Shown here: positions 22,490-33,319 of the stretch, in pieces | Layout: every line of letters begins with the position of its first letter | How positions within the stretch are numbered: position 1 is the first letter of the stretch | Assembly (NCBI GenBank): GCA_036971475.1 | Contig: JBAIZL010000006.1 | Coordinates: 66,113,398-66,177,397 of the forward strand | Direction of reading: 5' to 3' | Length of the DNA stretch: 64,000 nucleotides | DNA from: Prosapia bicincta | Lineage: Eukaryota; Arthropoda; Insecta; Hemiptera; Cercopidae | The notes under the pieces: generated by a model | Database searches by the model: none | What the model was told of the DNA's origin: nothing | Seen by the model: only the letters and a program-made list of their open reading frames with translations | Program-made: the position numbers and the translations under genes

Positions 22490-22532
22490 TCCTCTGAAGA
22501 TGATCGGTTTGAAATTGAAATGCACATCAGGA
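22490..22532 (+). ncRNA. Hammerhead-like motif, best core
   Basis: Stem I TCCT (22490-22493) pairs with AGGA (22529-22532) and can extend with flanking AAAT and TTT. Core CTGAAGA (22494-22500) is exact. The stem II region TGATCGGTTTGAAATT has decayed on its 3' side. GAAA (22517-22520) is exact. The minimal stem III ATG-CA-CAT is followed by C (22528), the preferred nucleotide at a hammerhead cleavage site. The tail TTTAAATAAAAAGG matches other copies. All catalytic boxes are present; the weak stem II and an extra U after the core argue against strong activity. Confidence 0.5.
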
Positions 22533-22539
22533 TTTAAAT

Positions 22540-22915
22540 AAAAAGGTATGTATGTTGTGTTGACTATGAAAACATTTACACCATAGTTGATTCAAGTTAT
22601 TTAATAATGAGTCATTTTTTAATTATCTCCGTCATAACGTATAGTGTTTAATTTTATTACTGTTACTTTTATTGCAAATCAATGTGTGATTTTTATTCTC
22701 AATTGACAGGGGTAAAGATAATATCAGCTCGCATTACTAAAAATTCTAAAGGTCCATTAAGAATCTTTTAAATTTAAAACATTTTAATAAAGAATATTTT
22801 ACTCAAAACCGAAAACGTCGATTCTCGTGGCACGATCAGTGAACATATCGCTGCCCCATTAGATACGCAATAAGATCGCTCCAATATCACCGCCAACGTT
22901 GAAGTGATTCAATTT
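22540..22915. other. Intergenic DNA
   Basis: The stretch 22800-22900 is richer in CG dinucleotides (AAAACGTCGATTCTCG, ATATCGCTGCCCC) and leads into repeat R3. No gene seen. Confidence 0.5.
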
Positions 22916-22919
22916 CAAT

Positions 22920-23150
22920 ATAAGCTTATGAAATTTTGAAATGGGATCCTTTTAGTTTATTAAAAAACTTGAGAGCGTGTTCCAAGATGGCGGATAATTA
23001 CTTGGCGAACAGCGGGATTAGGTTTTGCTCAGATTGTATTAAAATGTCGTTCGGAAATATCTGGAAGCTTTTATTACATTATTTAATAACTCATATTCTT
23101 CAGAATTTAATCAGATTCGAGATATGCAAGGAGTACGGCCAAGGACGGCA
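22920..23150 (+). repeat. Dispersed repeat R3, copy a, with AAGATGGCGG
   Basis: Matches 45580-45790 in the same orientation: TTTAGTTTATTAAAAAACT or TTCAGTTTATTAAAAAACT, then GAG, CAAGATGGCGGATAATTA (22983-23000), GGGATTA, CAGATTG, GAACTTAATC or GAATTTAATC, and GAGAT. Divergence is spread evenly. A 91-codon frame (22936-23211) is not kept in the second copy. The AAGATGGCGG core equals the binding core known for the zinc-finger protein YY1 (pho in flies); whether it works here is unknown. Confidence 0.65.
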
Positions 23151-23154
23151 GTAT

Positions 23155-24340
23155 TTTGCTGATATTAAATTAGTTACAGCGATGAAACTTATATTTTCAT
23201 GCACAATGTAATAAAATATAATCTTCAACGGCTTTATCCTTTATATTGACTGTACATTATTACAAATATCTTCAACACGAACAAAAGTTTCGGCAAGTTT
23301 TCAATCGTTTTTCAGGTAAGTTTTAAATTAGTAAATCAGAGAGAATTTAAAGAATATCAGTGAGTGTATTTGACAATGTTTGAATTAGTTTTTTATACAT
23401 TTCTCCTGAACATTATACAAAAAACAAATAATACCTGTCAATAACACACTATATGTCTATGTTTATTTTACAGTGATTACTTTCAGGATTTTATCACGAT
23501 AAAAAAACCAGTTCGTTTAAATATCGTATATTTACAAACGCATATTCAAAATCGTATTTATTGCTAGAGTTGCTTAAAGCTGATAATTCAGTTTCTATCT
23601 GCAATAAAAACAATCGATAACGGTGGATAATATCTATATAGGGACATTTCTGTGCGGATATAATGTAGTATATTAAAATAACTATAAATGATTTGTATCG
23701 GTTTATTTACTGTTTAAATCTAGAGTCATAAATATTTTATTATAGTAGAAAAAAAATATTCGGTAGTAGGCCTACTTAGCAAAGTTTGACTAACGTTGAT
23801 TTTTTTTGTATTCGCATACAGAAAACTTGTTTATTTTAAGTAAATTCTAAAAAAATGAAGTGATTTTAAATGTTAAAAACCATACTTAGTGGTTAAATGT
23901 GCACAACAATATGAACATAACTTCGAAGCACAATCTCACATGAAACTAATTATATTTTATTATATAATAATATTATTAATATATCATACAATATATTTTT
24001 TGTATTATTGTATACCAATATTTTATATAATTAAGAACTGAATTTTTTTTATAAAAAAGCAATAATTTATGAATACGTTAAAATATATTGTTAATGTTTG
24101 CGTACCTTACAATTCACATACATTCTTGCTCTTTGCAATAAAGTTTACAGCAATAAGACTTCACGCTAGCAACTTCCAAGACAAAGAAATTAAAATTGAC
24201 TTGGTTAAACTTAGATATAGTTCTGAAGATGGTTTCCTTATAACTGTAACGTGTATCTGAATAGTGCGCGTGTCCTCGAGAGGTACTTGATTAATTATAA
24301 TAACTGCCAGGTATGATAACCTTTGTTTACTATAGACTAA
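23155..24340. other. Very AT-rich intergenic DNA
   Basis: Includes a self-complementary AT stretch (about 23945-24035). A weak match to the hammerhead-like family (TTCTGAAGATGG, then GTAACG) sits near 24218-24255. No gene seen. Confidence 0.5.
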
Positions 24341-24344
24341 TAAA

Positions 24345-24555
24345 ACCACCTAAACACAAAAGCGTTTTATTTAAATTCTGACATACCGATTGTGAAGCAG
24401 CCATCTTCATATGGAATTTTAACAAGACTAAGCTAGGCAATTACTAACTAGGTTTGTCTTGTAGTAATTTCAACAGAAGATGATTGCTTTGCAATCCAGG
24501 AGTTAAATAAAATGTTTCTGTGGTTAGGAGGTTTCATTTATACTTAAAAATTAAC
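24345..24555. repeat. Fold-back element FB5, inverted hammerhead-like pair upstream of the PLE relic
   Basis: On minus, 24415-24345 reads ATATGAAGATGGCTGCTTCAC then AATCGGTATGTCAG and a tail AATTTAAATAAAACG with GTGTTTAGGTGG. On plus, 24470-24555 reads AACAGAAGATGATTG-CTTTG-CAATC then CAGGAGTTAAATAAAATG and GTGGTTAGGAGG. The two are inverted copies of one unit with matching tails. Stem II of the plus copy is perfect (GATTG with CAATC), but GAAA has been lost from it. Confidence 0.65.
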
Positions 24556-24799
24556 ACCACGGTAGCTTCAAGCTATAATGAGGGGATTAACTATTTCCAA
24601 AAATATATTTTAAAAATTACAATATAAAAATCTGTTATCTATTTTCTCATAAAAAGTAGGAATCTGAATTTTCGTCTGGATTTTGTAAAGGGTAAAATTT
24701 TTAAGTCAAGATACCTCTATACTCTGATTGTATGGGAGCTCGCTATAAACAAATGGATAGTTCTTTAGATGAGATATTTACGCATCAAACTAAGTTACT

Positions 24800-25650
24800 A
24801 GACAACCGACTCTTGTAAGTTGCGTTCAAAATTAACGGCTGAGAATATTAAAGAATTGGAAGATACGGTGAAAAGTGTTTATATGGTTGACGAAAATAGA
24901 TACAAACAAAAAGTTGCAACTTTAAATAAGAAGTATACGTATATGTCGTTAAAATGAAATAGAAAAAAAATATTTGCACCTACTAATGAGAACAAGGGAG
25001 ATCGTTTGGTGAAAAATGAATCTTCATTGGTTTTTTTTGGAAGGACATTTTCGGTATATTTTAATAAAAGGTTAAAATCTACTTTTATAGATTCCAGGAG
25101 GAAAGTCGTGGTGGATATAGTAGCCAATATTGAAATACTTTCAAACATAATGACAATAATCTTATTACAAATGCTTGTAAAATAATTGGAAAAATACATA
25201 TTTTACTACTTGAAACATTTTAATACATGAAAAAACCTGAACGGAACTAATAAGAATTCGTAATAGATAAAATATTTTAAAAAAATAAAGAATGAAACAT
25301 GTTTCTTTAATCACATAGAGGAGATATCATTGTTATTTTAGATAAAGAAGATTATATTAGTAGAGATGAAGGATCGTTAAACGTTAGCTCCAAAACATAA
25401 ATAATGTAAAAATCTAATAAATACATTGACAAACAAAACTAACGAATATCGTAAGAATTGAAACATGATATCATGAGACAATGAGAAGCTATATTAACGA
25501 TTTCTAACCCTACATTACCAAGGTTATACTACCTCCTCAAAACATCATAAAACTGGAAAATGATATGTTTAGTGTAAGACATTCTATTATTAATTATATG
25601 TCTAAATGGTTGATTGGATAATTCTATAAATTTATTTCAAAGGGTAAAAA
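24800..25650 (+). pseudogene. Penelope-like reverse transcriptase pseudogene
   Basis: Broken plus-strand coding relic. The clearest part starts near 25320 with GDIIVILDKEDYISRDEG, which fits the PLE segment 'DKG-VVLD-EDY' that precedes the RT fingers. Then come LNVSSKT (family LNDSSTY), a stop-ridden stretch, and NPTLPRLYYLLKTS near 25510-25555, matching the PLE hallmark PRLYGLPKIHK, followed by a remnant of the MRPIVS block. Further on, INYMSKWLIG near 25590-25620 resembles the Y-LSK-L block. Upstream, about 25010-25165, reads NESSLVFFGRTFSVYFNKR and later VVVDIVANIE, like the N-terminal 'E--LL-KG-NF--I--IE' portion of PLE proteins. The catalytic YADD region and the GIY-YIG endonuclease domain were not found. 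Stops and frameshifts throughout mean no function. LINE-type RT is less likely because the PRLYGLPKIHK-type motif is characteristic of PLEs. Confidence 0.7.
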
Positions 25651-25659
25651 TTGATGTTC

Positions 25660-25915
25660 CCATAACAGTATCGAAGTTGTTAGTAGGTCAAAAGAAGAGA
25701 CGTTTCAAAATAATGTAGTTTTAGGGTATTTTTAAATGTTTGTTTGATATTCACCAGTACTCGTGAAAACGAGACGATAGCATTGTAACTAATTTTCTAG
25801 ACAAGCACTTGTTAATGTGATTATCTTGTTAATACGTGATTCGTCGAGATTGTTAGCAAGAGATGTGGGGGGGGGGGTCCTGTTATTTAAGAAATTCTGT
25901 AAGTTAGTTGTACCA
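25660..25915. other. Probable remaining PLE sequence, with an 11-G run
   Basis: No protein similarity visible. A run of 11 G lies at 25867-25877. Confidence 0.4.
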
Positions 25916-25918
25916 AGT

Positions 25919-25961
25919 ACTTCTAAATATGGTTACTTTGTAACAGAAACGTAGATCAAGT
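25919..25961 (+). ncRNA. Hammerhead-like motif at the 3' side of the PLE relic
   Basis: Stem I ACTT (25919-25922) pairs with AAGT (25958-25961). The core is CTAAATA instead of CTGAAGA. Stem II GGTTAC-TTT-GTAAC is intact, GAAA (25946-25949) is exact, then CGTAGATC ends in C at the cleavage-site position. The stem I sequence differs from all other copies yet stays complementary. Confidence 0.5.
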
Positions 25962-25999
25962 GTTATAATAAATACATTAACTTTAATGTTGTTAATGAG

Positions 26000-26635
26000 T
26001 TTTAATATTTGTATTTAGTTTATAATGCACTAACCTACAATGATTACACAATAAGTTAACCTAACCTTTACATCTCCACACATTTATTGCCTATTTTTTA
26101 TGAAGTAATACATAAGTTTAACTTGTGTTTTTTGGGAACGTTAATCCTCAATTTCGATTCTCATAATTTCCTTTTCTTTATATTACTAATATTCTATTTA
26201 AATATTTTCTACAAATTAGTATTCACTGTATAATCTGTTTACTGTATTTTGTATTACTAACATTCAGTATACAGATTATATTATTACATTTTATCTGTAA
26301 AGTACAACCAAAGTAAAATATGAGAATAAAAGCGATAAAAAAACATTTAACACGGAAAACATGTAACAATTTGTAGGAGAGTAAAACTCAAAAAACATAT
26401 ATCCTTAATATTGAACCTTAAACAACGTTTGTTTGAGGTTTAACAATAACAGTATACAGCTTTGCGCCTCAAAGTTGTCAGTCTTGCCCCGGAAGGCTAA
26501 ACACCGTTTGTGCAGTACAGGCCCATATTTCATTTCTGTTTATCAAACGATCTACAAACCCGAAGAGTATCCACATTTGGAAGTAAAATTTCCGCATTTA
26601 TTGTTTCACCCTTGTTTACAAAATGTCTGACTTGC
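26000..26635. other. Intergenic DNA, nothing recognised
   Basis: Two overlapping plus-strand frames (65 and 81 codons) start between 26433 and 26510 and run into repeat R2. No recognised similarity. Confidence 0.45.
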
Positions 26636-26639
26636 CCCC

Positions 26640-26850
26640 AAACGCGCCCTTATCCCAGAGGAAGGGTTGATTCAGTTTATGTAAATCCAGTAATGCAAAC
26701 GGGAACCCTGTCGAATGAGAACAAATCCAAGGCGTTAAGAGTACGAATATTCTGACAAACTGCACATACGGTGTCATCTCTTCACGGCCACAAATCATTC
26801 ACACTGAGATTATTCATTCGAACGATAGAAGCGTGGAACGTTTTTTTAAT
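26640..26850 (+). repeat. Dispersed repeat R2, copy b
   Basis: The core 26673-26734 matches the minus strand of 13288-13349 with about 10 differences over about 60 bp. Weaker similarity continues downstream to about 26840 (GACAAACTGCACATACG, then AATCATTC and GTGGAAC). Confidence 0.6.
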
Positions 26851-26859
26851 TTTTTTACA

Positions 26860-27925
26860 GGCATTTTAATACACGGTGTTAAACTTTACGTGAGAGAGTA
26901 ATAACATGAAATTTAGCAATAAACTTACAGACAATAGAAGGTTTAGACCTAATTACATTTAGTTGTGTTTATACGTGTGTATAAATTTGTATACAATAAT
27001 GATGTCTTCATATGGGAGTGTCATTGTTGTCGAATCCCATTTCACTGGAAATAAACGTTGTTATGCGAGGCTGTGCATGCATATTTCATGTTTATATTCA
27101 CAAATTATCTTATCAGGATTTTAAAAAAACACTAAATTAACCTCGTAAACGTGTTTTAAAGGAAATATAAACCGCAGAGCTATAAAATGTCAAGGCTATT
27201 AGACAACAATTCTTACTCGCATGTTGAGGTCTTTAAACAGCGACACGTCATTACGGGCACTTCATGGAGGTGTTGTGGGGCGTGTTTAATTGATTTGCCT
27301 CTTGCGGTTGATATTGCGTGCAGGATTCTCGAGATTCCTGGTACACATGAAATGTTTACAATTTGTAACAGAATTTAAGGTGGCAGCTACTACTTGCAAA
27401 ACTGAATGCGAGCGTGTGTAGACATAAAAAGAGCATTGGTCCGACCCCAAAGGCTTTGACCCATTAGGCTTAGAGTACAGTATCGTTTTATATGTTGATA
27501 TTAGTAATTAAACAACGATTTTTGTTCTATAAAACTTAAAATATTAGTCAGTTTTAAACTATAAATTTGATTTCTATATTTAATGTTTTTATTTTTAATT
27601 TTTAAAAGAGGAATTTGTTTGTTGTCAGTTATTGAAAAAGTGAAAATAGATTTTCCTACTTTGGTTTTTACTGTAAAATATCTTTTATATTAATAATATC
27701 TTATTTCATTTATACTAAGCACAGTAATATCGCTACAAGCAACAAAAAAAAAATCACAATTTCGCAATTGTCTTGTTTATGAGGATATGAAATAATAATT
27801 AAAGACTGTTGTATACATTTGCGTGACCATCCCCTACCGAGAGACCTGCCCAGATGTTTAACTTTTATCATCTTAAACTCGGTTAGCTTAGGTGTTATCT
27901 GAGAGACTCGGTAAAAGTTGACAAA
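26860..27925. other. Intergenic DNA
   Basis: The 63-codon plus frame at 27187-27378 is Cys/His-containing but unrecognised. A short imperfect inverted repeat (CTACCGAGAGACC near 27833 and GAGACTCGGTAA near 27902) is present. No gene supported. Confidence 0.45.
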
Positions 27926-27931
27926 TACATA

Positions 27932-27992
27932 TAACCTAACCTAACCTAGCTAAATCTAATCTAATCCAATTAAACCTAACGTAACCTAACCA
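27932..27992. repeat. Telomere-like CCTAA block, short and degenerate
   Basis: Three tandem AACCT units (27934-27948) are followed by variants (AATCT, AATCC, AACGT) and AACCTAACC at 27983-27991. The complement TTAGG is the arthropod telomere repeat. The block is tiny and interstitial, so it is either a relic or simple sequence. Confidence 0.6.
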
Positions 27993-27999
27993 TGTTTAT

Positions 28000-29365
28000 T
28001 AAGTACCAAATCATAAAATAAACACTGATTAAAGAAATATATAGTGGGAGTTGCGACAAGGCGACTAATTATATATACACACACCTATACTAAGCTTCCA
28101 GTTTGCGATCATGATCGCTATCTCTGCAGTGCATATATTTCAATGAACTGAGCTGGAACATGTTAAAAATAAGAAGGATCATATCTGTATGAAGGGTGTA
28201 TTGCGTTGAACGTAAGGAAGTGATAGATTTCTGACCGATGTAGTATCATTAGGAAAAAAGGGAAAATAATTATTGAGGGCTAAACAGTTTTCTGTATTTT
28301 CCCTAAAATTATTGGAAAATTGTTTTTAACATATTAAATAAGAACTGATTTTGGTTTTATGTTTGAAATGATAACGTCGCTGAACTGATATATTTTAGTT
28401 TTTTTGTACGAGGAAATTTATAGTTATATAACACCCCAGAATTATGACATGTGTGTGTCTATATTTCCTTACTAAATTGATTTTGAAATTGAGAGTTTAC
28501 TGTAAATATAATTTTTCTATAATTTCATTTGGATATTACCAACGAATGTATTTGCATTTATTCCATTAGTTTATTTTTTTATCTAATTTCAAGCGAATTT
28601 AAAGGTAACATTCAAAATAAATTATGTGCAGTAAATAAAGAAAATTAGTTTCTTACAAATGAACGAAAACTCTTGAAAATTTATTGGATATGCAACATAA
28701 AGTTTACAAAACACAGTTTTGCCATGAATAGCACTTGTCGACTGTTTAACGTGAAGCCAACACAGTTTAGTCTAAAAGCATTTTACGTCCATTTACTTAA
28801 CACGGAATACAGTGTACATTTAGTAGATTCGATCACTAATAGATTACTGCCTAATGGTGCAAGTAATGGATAAATATAGTGAAATAGAGGGGATGTAGCG
28901 TTTATAGCTGCAAGGTAATTATGTAGCTAGGTTTTATATATTGCCCGATACACTTTATATATATTATGAAATGTGTGTGGAATTAATTAGTATCAGGTAA
29001 AACATTCATTGTAATTACCTTGTTGACAGTTATTGTTATTACCTAATATAAACAATGAATAGAATCAAAATTTTAAAATTCCGAGAGAAAATATTGGCTC
29101 AGATTATAACTTAAATGTTATGTTGCTGGAATTCGGTGTCATCTGCCTCCCTGAACAAGATGTTAACTTTAATGCTAGAATAATATACTTAAAAAATATT
29201 TATTTATTATTGGACGTTTGGCACAAAAAAAAAAAATCTCTCAACGCCTGTTCATTTTCCTAACTATACATCAAAAATATACAGATGTAGCTTGAGCCCT
29301 GAACTATGTATGTGTCATAACTACAGGACAAGAAAGAATTCCATGGCAGGTGGTAGCTACTTGTA
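28000..29365. other. AT-rich intergenic DNA
   Basis: Holds a perfect 14-bp palindrome, GCGATCATGATCGC (28105-28118), and a run of A near 29225. The 66-codon frame at 28673-28873 is unrecognised. No gene supported. Confidence 0.5.
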
Positions 29366-29369
29366 TAGT

Positions 29370-30269
29370 AACATTTTTCCTACACCAGACTATACTAGCG
29401 CCAGTAACATTCTGTTATAAGCCAGAAAACTACAAGAGAGAGGTCTATTCTTATTCAGTTATATTTTCGTCCTACCCCTGACTATACTACAGACAGTAAT
29501 GTTCTATTATCCGCTAGCACACAACAAGAGAGAGGTATATTCTTATTCAGTTACATTTCCATCCTACTCCTGACTATACAAGTGCCAGTAACGTTCTGTT
29601 ATAAGCCAGCAAACTACAAGAGAGAGGTCTATTCTTATTCAGTTACATGTTTGTCCCACACCTGACTATACAAGCGCCAGTAACGTTCTGTTATCAGCCA
29701 GAAAACTACAAGAGAGGGGTCTATTCTTATTCAGTTACATTTCCATCCTACTCCTGACTATACAAGCGCCAGTAACGTCCTGTTATCAGCCAGCAAACTA
29801 CAAGAGAGAGGTCTGTTCTTATTCAGTTACATTTCCATCCTACATCTGAATATACTAGCACCGGTAACGTTCGGTTATCAGCCAGCAAACAACAAGAGAG
29901 AGGTCTATTCTTATTCAGTTACATTTCCATCCCACATCTGACTATACAAGCGCCAGTAACGTTCTCTTATCAGCCAGCAAACTACAAGAGAGAGGTCTAT
30001 TCTTATTCAGTTACATTTCCATCCTACACCTGACTATACTAGCACCAGTAACATTCTGTTATCAGCCAGCAAACAACAAGAGAGAGGTCTATTCTTATTC
30101 AGTTACATTTCCATCTTATACCTGACTATACTAGCACCAGTAACGTTCTTTTATAAGCCAGCAAACTACAAGAGAGTGGTATATTCTTATTCACGTACAT
30201 TTCCGTTCCACACCTGTTAATATTAGCAGCAGTAACGTTGTGTTATCAGCAGGCACACAAAATGAGAGA
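29370..30269. repeat. 92-bp tandem array (nine full units plus a partial)
   Basis: Units start at GGTCTATTCTTATTCAGTT; starts at 29442, 29534 and so on every 92 bp up to 30178. Landmarks ACATTTCCATCCTAC, CTGACTATACTAGC, CCAGTAACGTTCTG, TATCAGCCAGCAAAC, ACAAGAGAGA. Units diverge from each other by several substitutions. They are ancestral to, or sisters of, the 84-bp units that follow without a gap. Confidence 0.93.
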
Positions 30270-33200
30270 GGTATATTCCTAATCAGGTACATTTTCGTCC
30301 TGCACCTTACTATACTACCACCAGTAAAGTCGTGTTGCTCAGAACAAAAAAGAGGTCTATTCCTAATCAGGTACATTTTCGTCCTGCACCTTACTATACT
30401 ACCACCAGTAAAGTCGTGTTGCTCAGAACAAAAAAGAGGTCTATTCCTAATCAGGTACATTTTCGTCCTGCACCTTACTATACTACCACCAGTAAAATCG
30501 TGTTGCTCAGAACAAAAAAGAGGTCTATTCCTAATCAGGTACATTTTCGTCCTGCACCTTACTATACTACCACCAGTAAAGTCGTGTTGCTCAGAACAAA
30601 AAAGAGGTCTATTCCTAATCAGGTACATTTTCGTCCTGCACCTTACTATACTACCACCAGTAAAGTCGTGTTGCTCAGAACAAAAAAGAGGTCTATTCCT
30701 AATCAGGTACATTTTCGTCCTGCACCTTACTATACTACCACCAGTAAAGTCGTGTTGCTCAGAACAAAAAAGAGGTCTATTCCTAATCAGGTACATTTTC
30801 GTCCTGCACCTTACTATACTACCACCAGTAAAGTCGTGTTGCTCAGAACAGAATAGAGGTCTATTCCTAATCAGGTACATTTTCGTCCTGCACCTTACTA
30901 TACTACCACCAGTAAAGTCGTGTTGCTCAGAACAAAAAAGAGGTCTATTCCTAATCAGGTACATTTTCGTCCTGCACCTTACTATACTACCACCAGTAAA
31001 GTCGTGTTGCTCAGAACAAAAAAGAGGTCTATTCCTAATCAGGTACATTTTCGTCCTGCACCTTACTATACTACCACCAGTAAAGTCGTGTTGCTCAGAA
31101 CAAAAAAGAGGTCTATTCCTAATCAGGTACATTTTCGTCCTGCACCTTACTATACTACCACCAGTAAAGTCGTGTTGCTCAGAACAAAAAAGAGGTCTAT
31201 TCCTAATCAGGTACATTTTCGTCCTGCACCTTACTATACTACCACCAGTAAAATCGTGTTGCTCAGAAGAAAAAAGAGGTATATTCCTAATCAGGTACAT
31301 TTTCGTCCTGCACCTTACTATACTACCACCAGTAAAGTCGTGTTGCTCAGAACAAAAAAGAGGTCTATTCCTAATCAGGTACATTTTCGTCCTGCACCTT
31401 ACTATACTACCACCAGTAAAGTCGTGTTGCTCAGAACAAAAAAGAGGTTATTCCTAATCAGGTACATTTTCGTCCTGCACCTTACTATACTACCACCAGT
31501 AAAGTCGTGTTGCTCAGAACAAAAAAGAGGTATATTCCTAATCAGGTACATTTTCGTCCTGCACCTTACTATACTACCACCAGTAAAATCGTGTTGCTCA
31601 GAACAAAAAAGAGGTATATTCCTAATCAGGTACATTTTCGTCCTGCACCTTACTATACTACCACCAGTAAAGTCGTGTTGCTCAGAACAAAAAAGAGGTC
31701 TATTCCTAATCAGGTACATTTTCGTCCTGCACCTTACTATACTACCCCCAGTAAAGTCGTGTTGCTCAGAACAAAAAAGAGGTATATTCCTAATCAGGTA
31801 CATTTTCGTCCTGCACCTTACTATACTACCACCAGTAAAGTCGTGTTGCTCAGAACAAAAAAGAGGTCTATTCCTAATCAGGTACATTTTCGTCCTGCAC
31901 CTTACTATACTACCCCCAGTAAAGTCGTGTTGCTCAGAACAAAAAAGAGGTATATTCCTAATCAGGTACATTTTCGTCCTGCACCTTACTATACTACCAC
32001 CAGTAAAGTCGTGTTGCTCAGAACAAAAAAGAGGTCTATTCCTAATCAGGTACATTTTCGTCCTGCACCTTACTATACTACCACCAGTAAAATCGTGTTG
32101 CTCAGAACAAAAAAGAGGTATATTCCTAATCAGGTACATTTTCGTCCTGCACCTTACTATACTACCACCAGTAAAGTCGTGTTGCTCAGAACAAAAAAGA
32201 GGTCTATTCCTAATCAGGTACATTTTCGTCCTGCACCTTACTATACTACCCCCAGTAAAGTCGTGTTGCTCAGAACAAAAAAGAGGTATATTCCTAATCA
32301 GGTACATTTTCGTCCTGCACCTTACTATACTACCACCAGTAAAGTCGTGTTGCTCAGAACAAAAAAGAGGTCTATTCCTAATCAGGTACATTTTCGTCCT
32401 GCACCTTACTATACTACCCCCAGTAAAGTCGTGTTGCTCAGAACAAAAAAGAGGTCTATTCCTAATCAGGTACATTTTCGTCCTGCACCTTACTATACTA
32501 CCACCAGTAAAGTCGTGTTGCTCAGAACAAAAAAGAGGTCTATTCCTAATCAGGTACATTTTCGTCCTGCACCTTACTATACTACCCCCAGTAAAGTCGT
32601 GTTGCTCAGAACAAAAAAGAGGTATATTCCTAATCAGGTACATTTTCGTCCTGCACCTTACTATACTACCACCAGTAAAGTCGTGTTGCTCAGAACAAAA
32701 AAGAGGTCTATTCCTAATCAGGTACATTTTCGTCCTGCACCTTACTATACTACCACCAGTAAAATCGTGTTGCTCAGAACAAAAAAGAGGTATATTCCTA
32801 ATCAGGTACATTTTCGTCCTGCACCTTACTATACTACCACCAGTAAAGTCGTGTTGCTCAGAACAAAAAAGAGGTCTATTCCTAATCAGGTACATTTTCG
32901 TCCTGCACCTTACTATACTACCCCCAGTAAAGTCGTGTTGCTCAGAACAAAAAAGAGGTATATTCCTAATCAGGTACATTTTCGTCCTGCACCTTACTAT
33001 ACTACCACCAGTAAAGTCGTGTTGCTCAGAACAAAAAAGAGGTCTATTCCTAATCAGGTACATTTTCGTCCTGCACCTTACTATACTACCCCCAGTAAAG
33101 TCGTGTTGCTCAGAACAAAAAAGAGGTCTATTCCTAATCAGGTACATTTTCGTCCTGCACCTTACTATACTACCACCAGTAAAGTCGTGTTGCTCAGAAC

Positions 33201-33318
33201 AAAAAAGAGGTCTATTCCTAATCAGGTACATTTTCGTCCTGCACCTTACTATACTACCACCAGTAAAGTCGTGTTGCTCAGAACAAAAAAGAGGTCTATT
33301 CCTAATCAGGTACATTTT
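30270..33318. repeat. 84-bp tandem array (about 36 units)
   Basis: Units begin at GGTCTATTCCTAATCAGG (30270, 30354 and so on) and contain ACATTTTCGTCCTGCACC, TTACTATACTACCACCAG, TAAAGTCGTGTTGCTCAG and AACAAAAAAG. They are almost identical apart from three recurring variant sites (TCT/TAT, ACC/CCC, GTC/ATC) and a single 1-bp deletion at about 31447. The deletion shifts frame and ends one long plus-strand frame. Open frames of 174-803 codons exist on both strands only because 84 is divisible by three. The variants are all amino-acid changing, and both strands are open, so I do not call genes. The right edge stops inside a unit (after GGTACATTTTT). Confidence 0.96.
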
Positions 33319-33319
33319 T

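Larger units (their letters stand above)
24345..25990 (+). mobile_element. Decayed Penelope-like element with flanking hammerhead-like motifs
   Basis: Composite call. A PLE-type reverse transcriptase relic (24800-25650) is preceded by the inverted hammerhead-like pair FB5 (24345-24555) and followed by another motif in the same orientation (25919-25961). PLEs are known to carry hammerhead motifs in their terminal pseudo-LTRs, so the arrangement suggests the outer motifs mark the ends of this copy. The boundaries are inferred; no target-site duplication was identified, and the element is shorter than an intact PLE (usually 2.5-4 kb), so internal deletions are likely. Confidence 0.55.

Noticed and set aside
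24879..25199. 106-codon minus-strand frame
   Set aside because: It lies opposite the PLE relic and is the shadow of a decayed plus-strand coding region.
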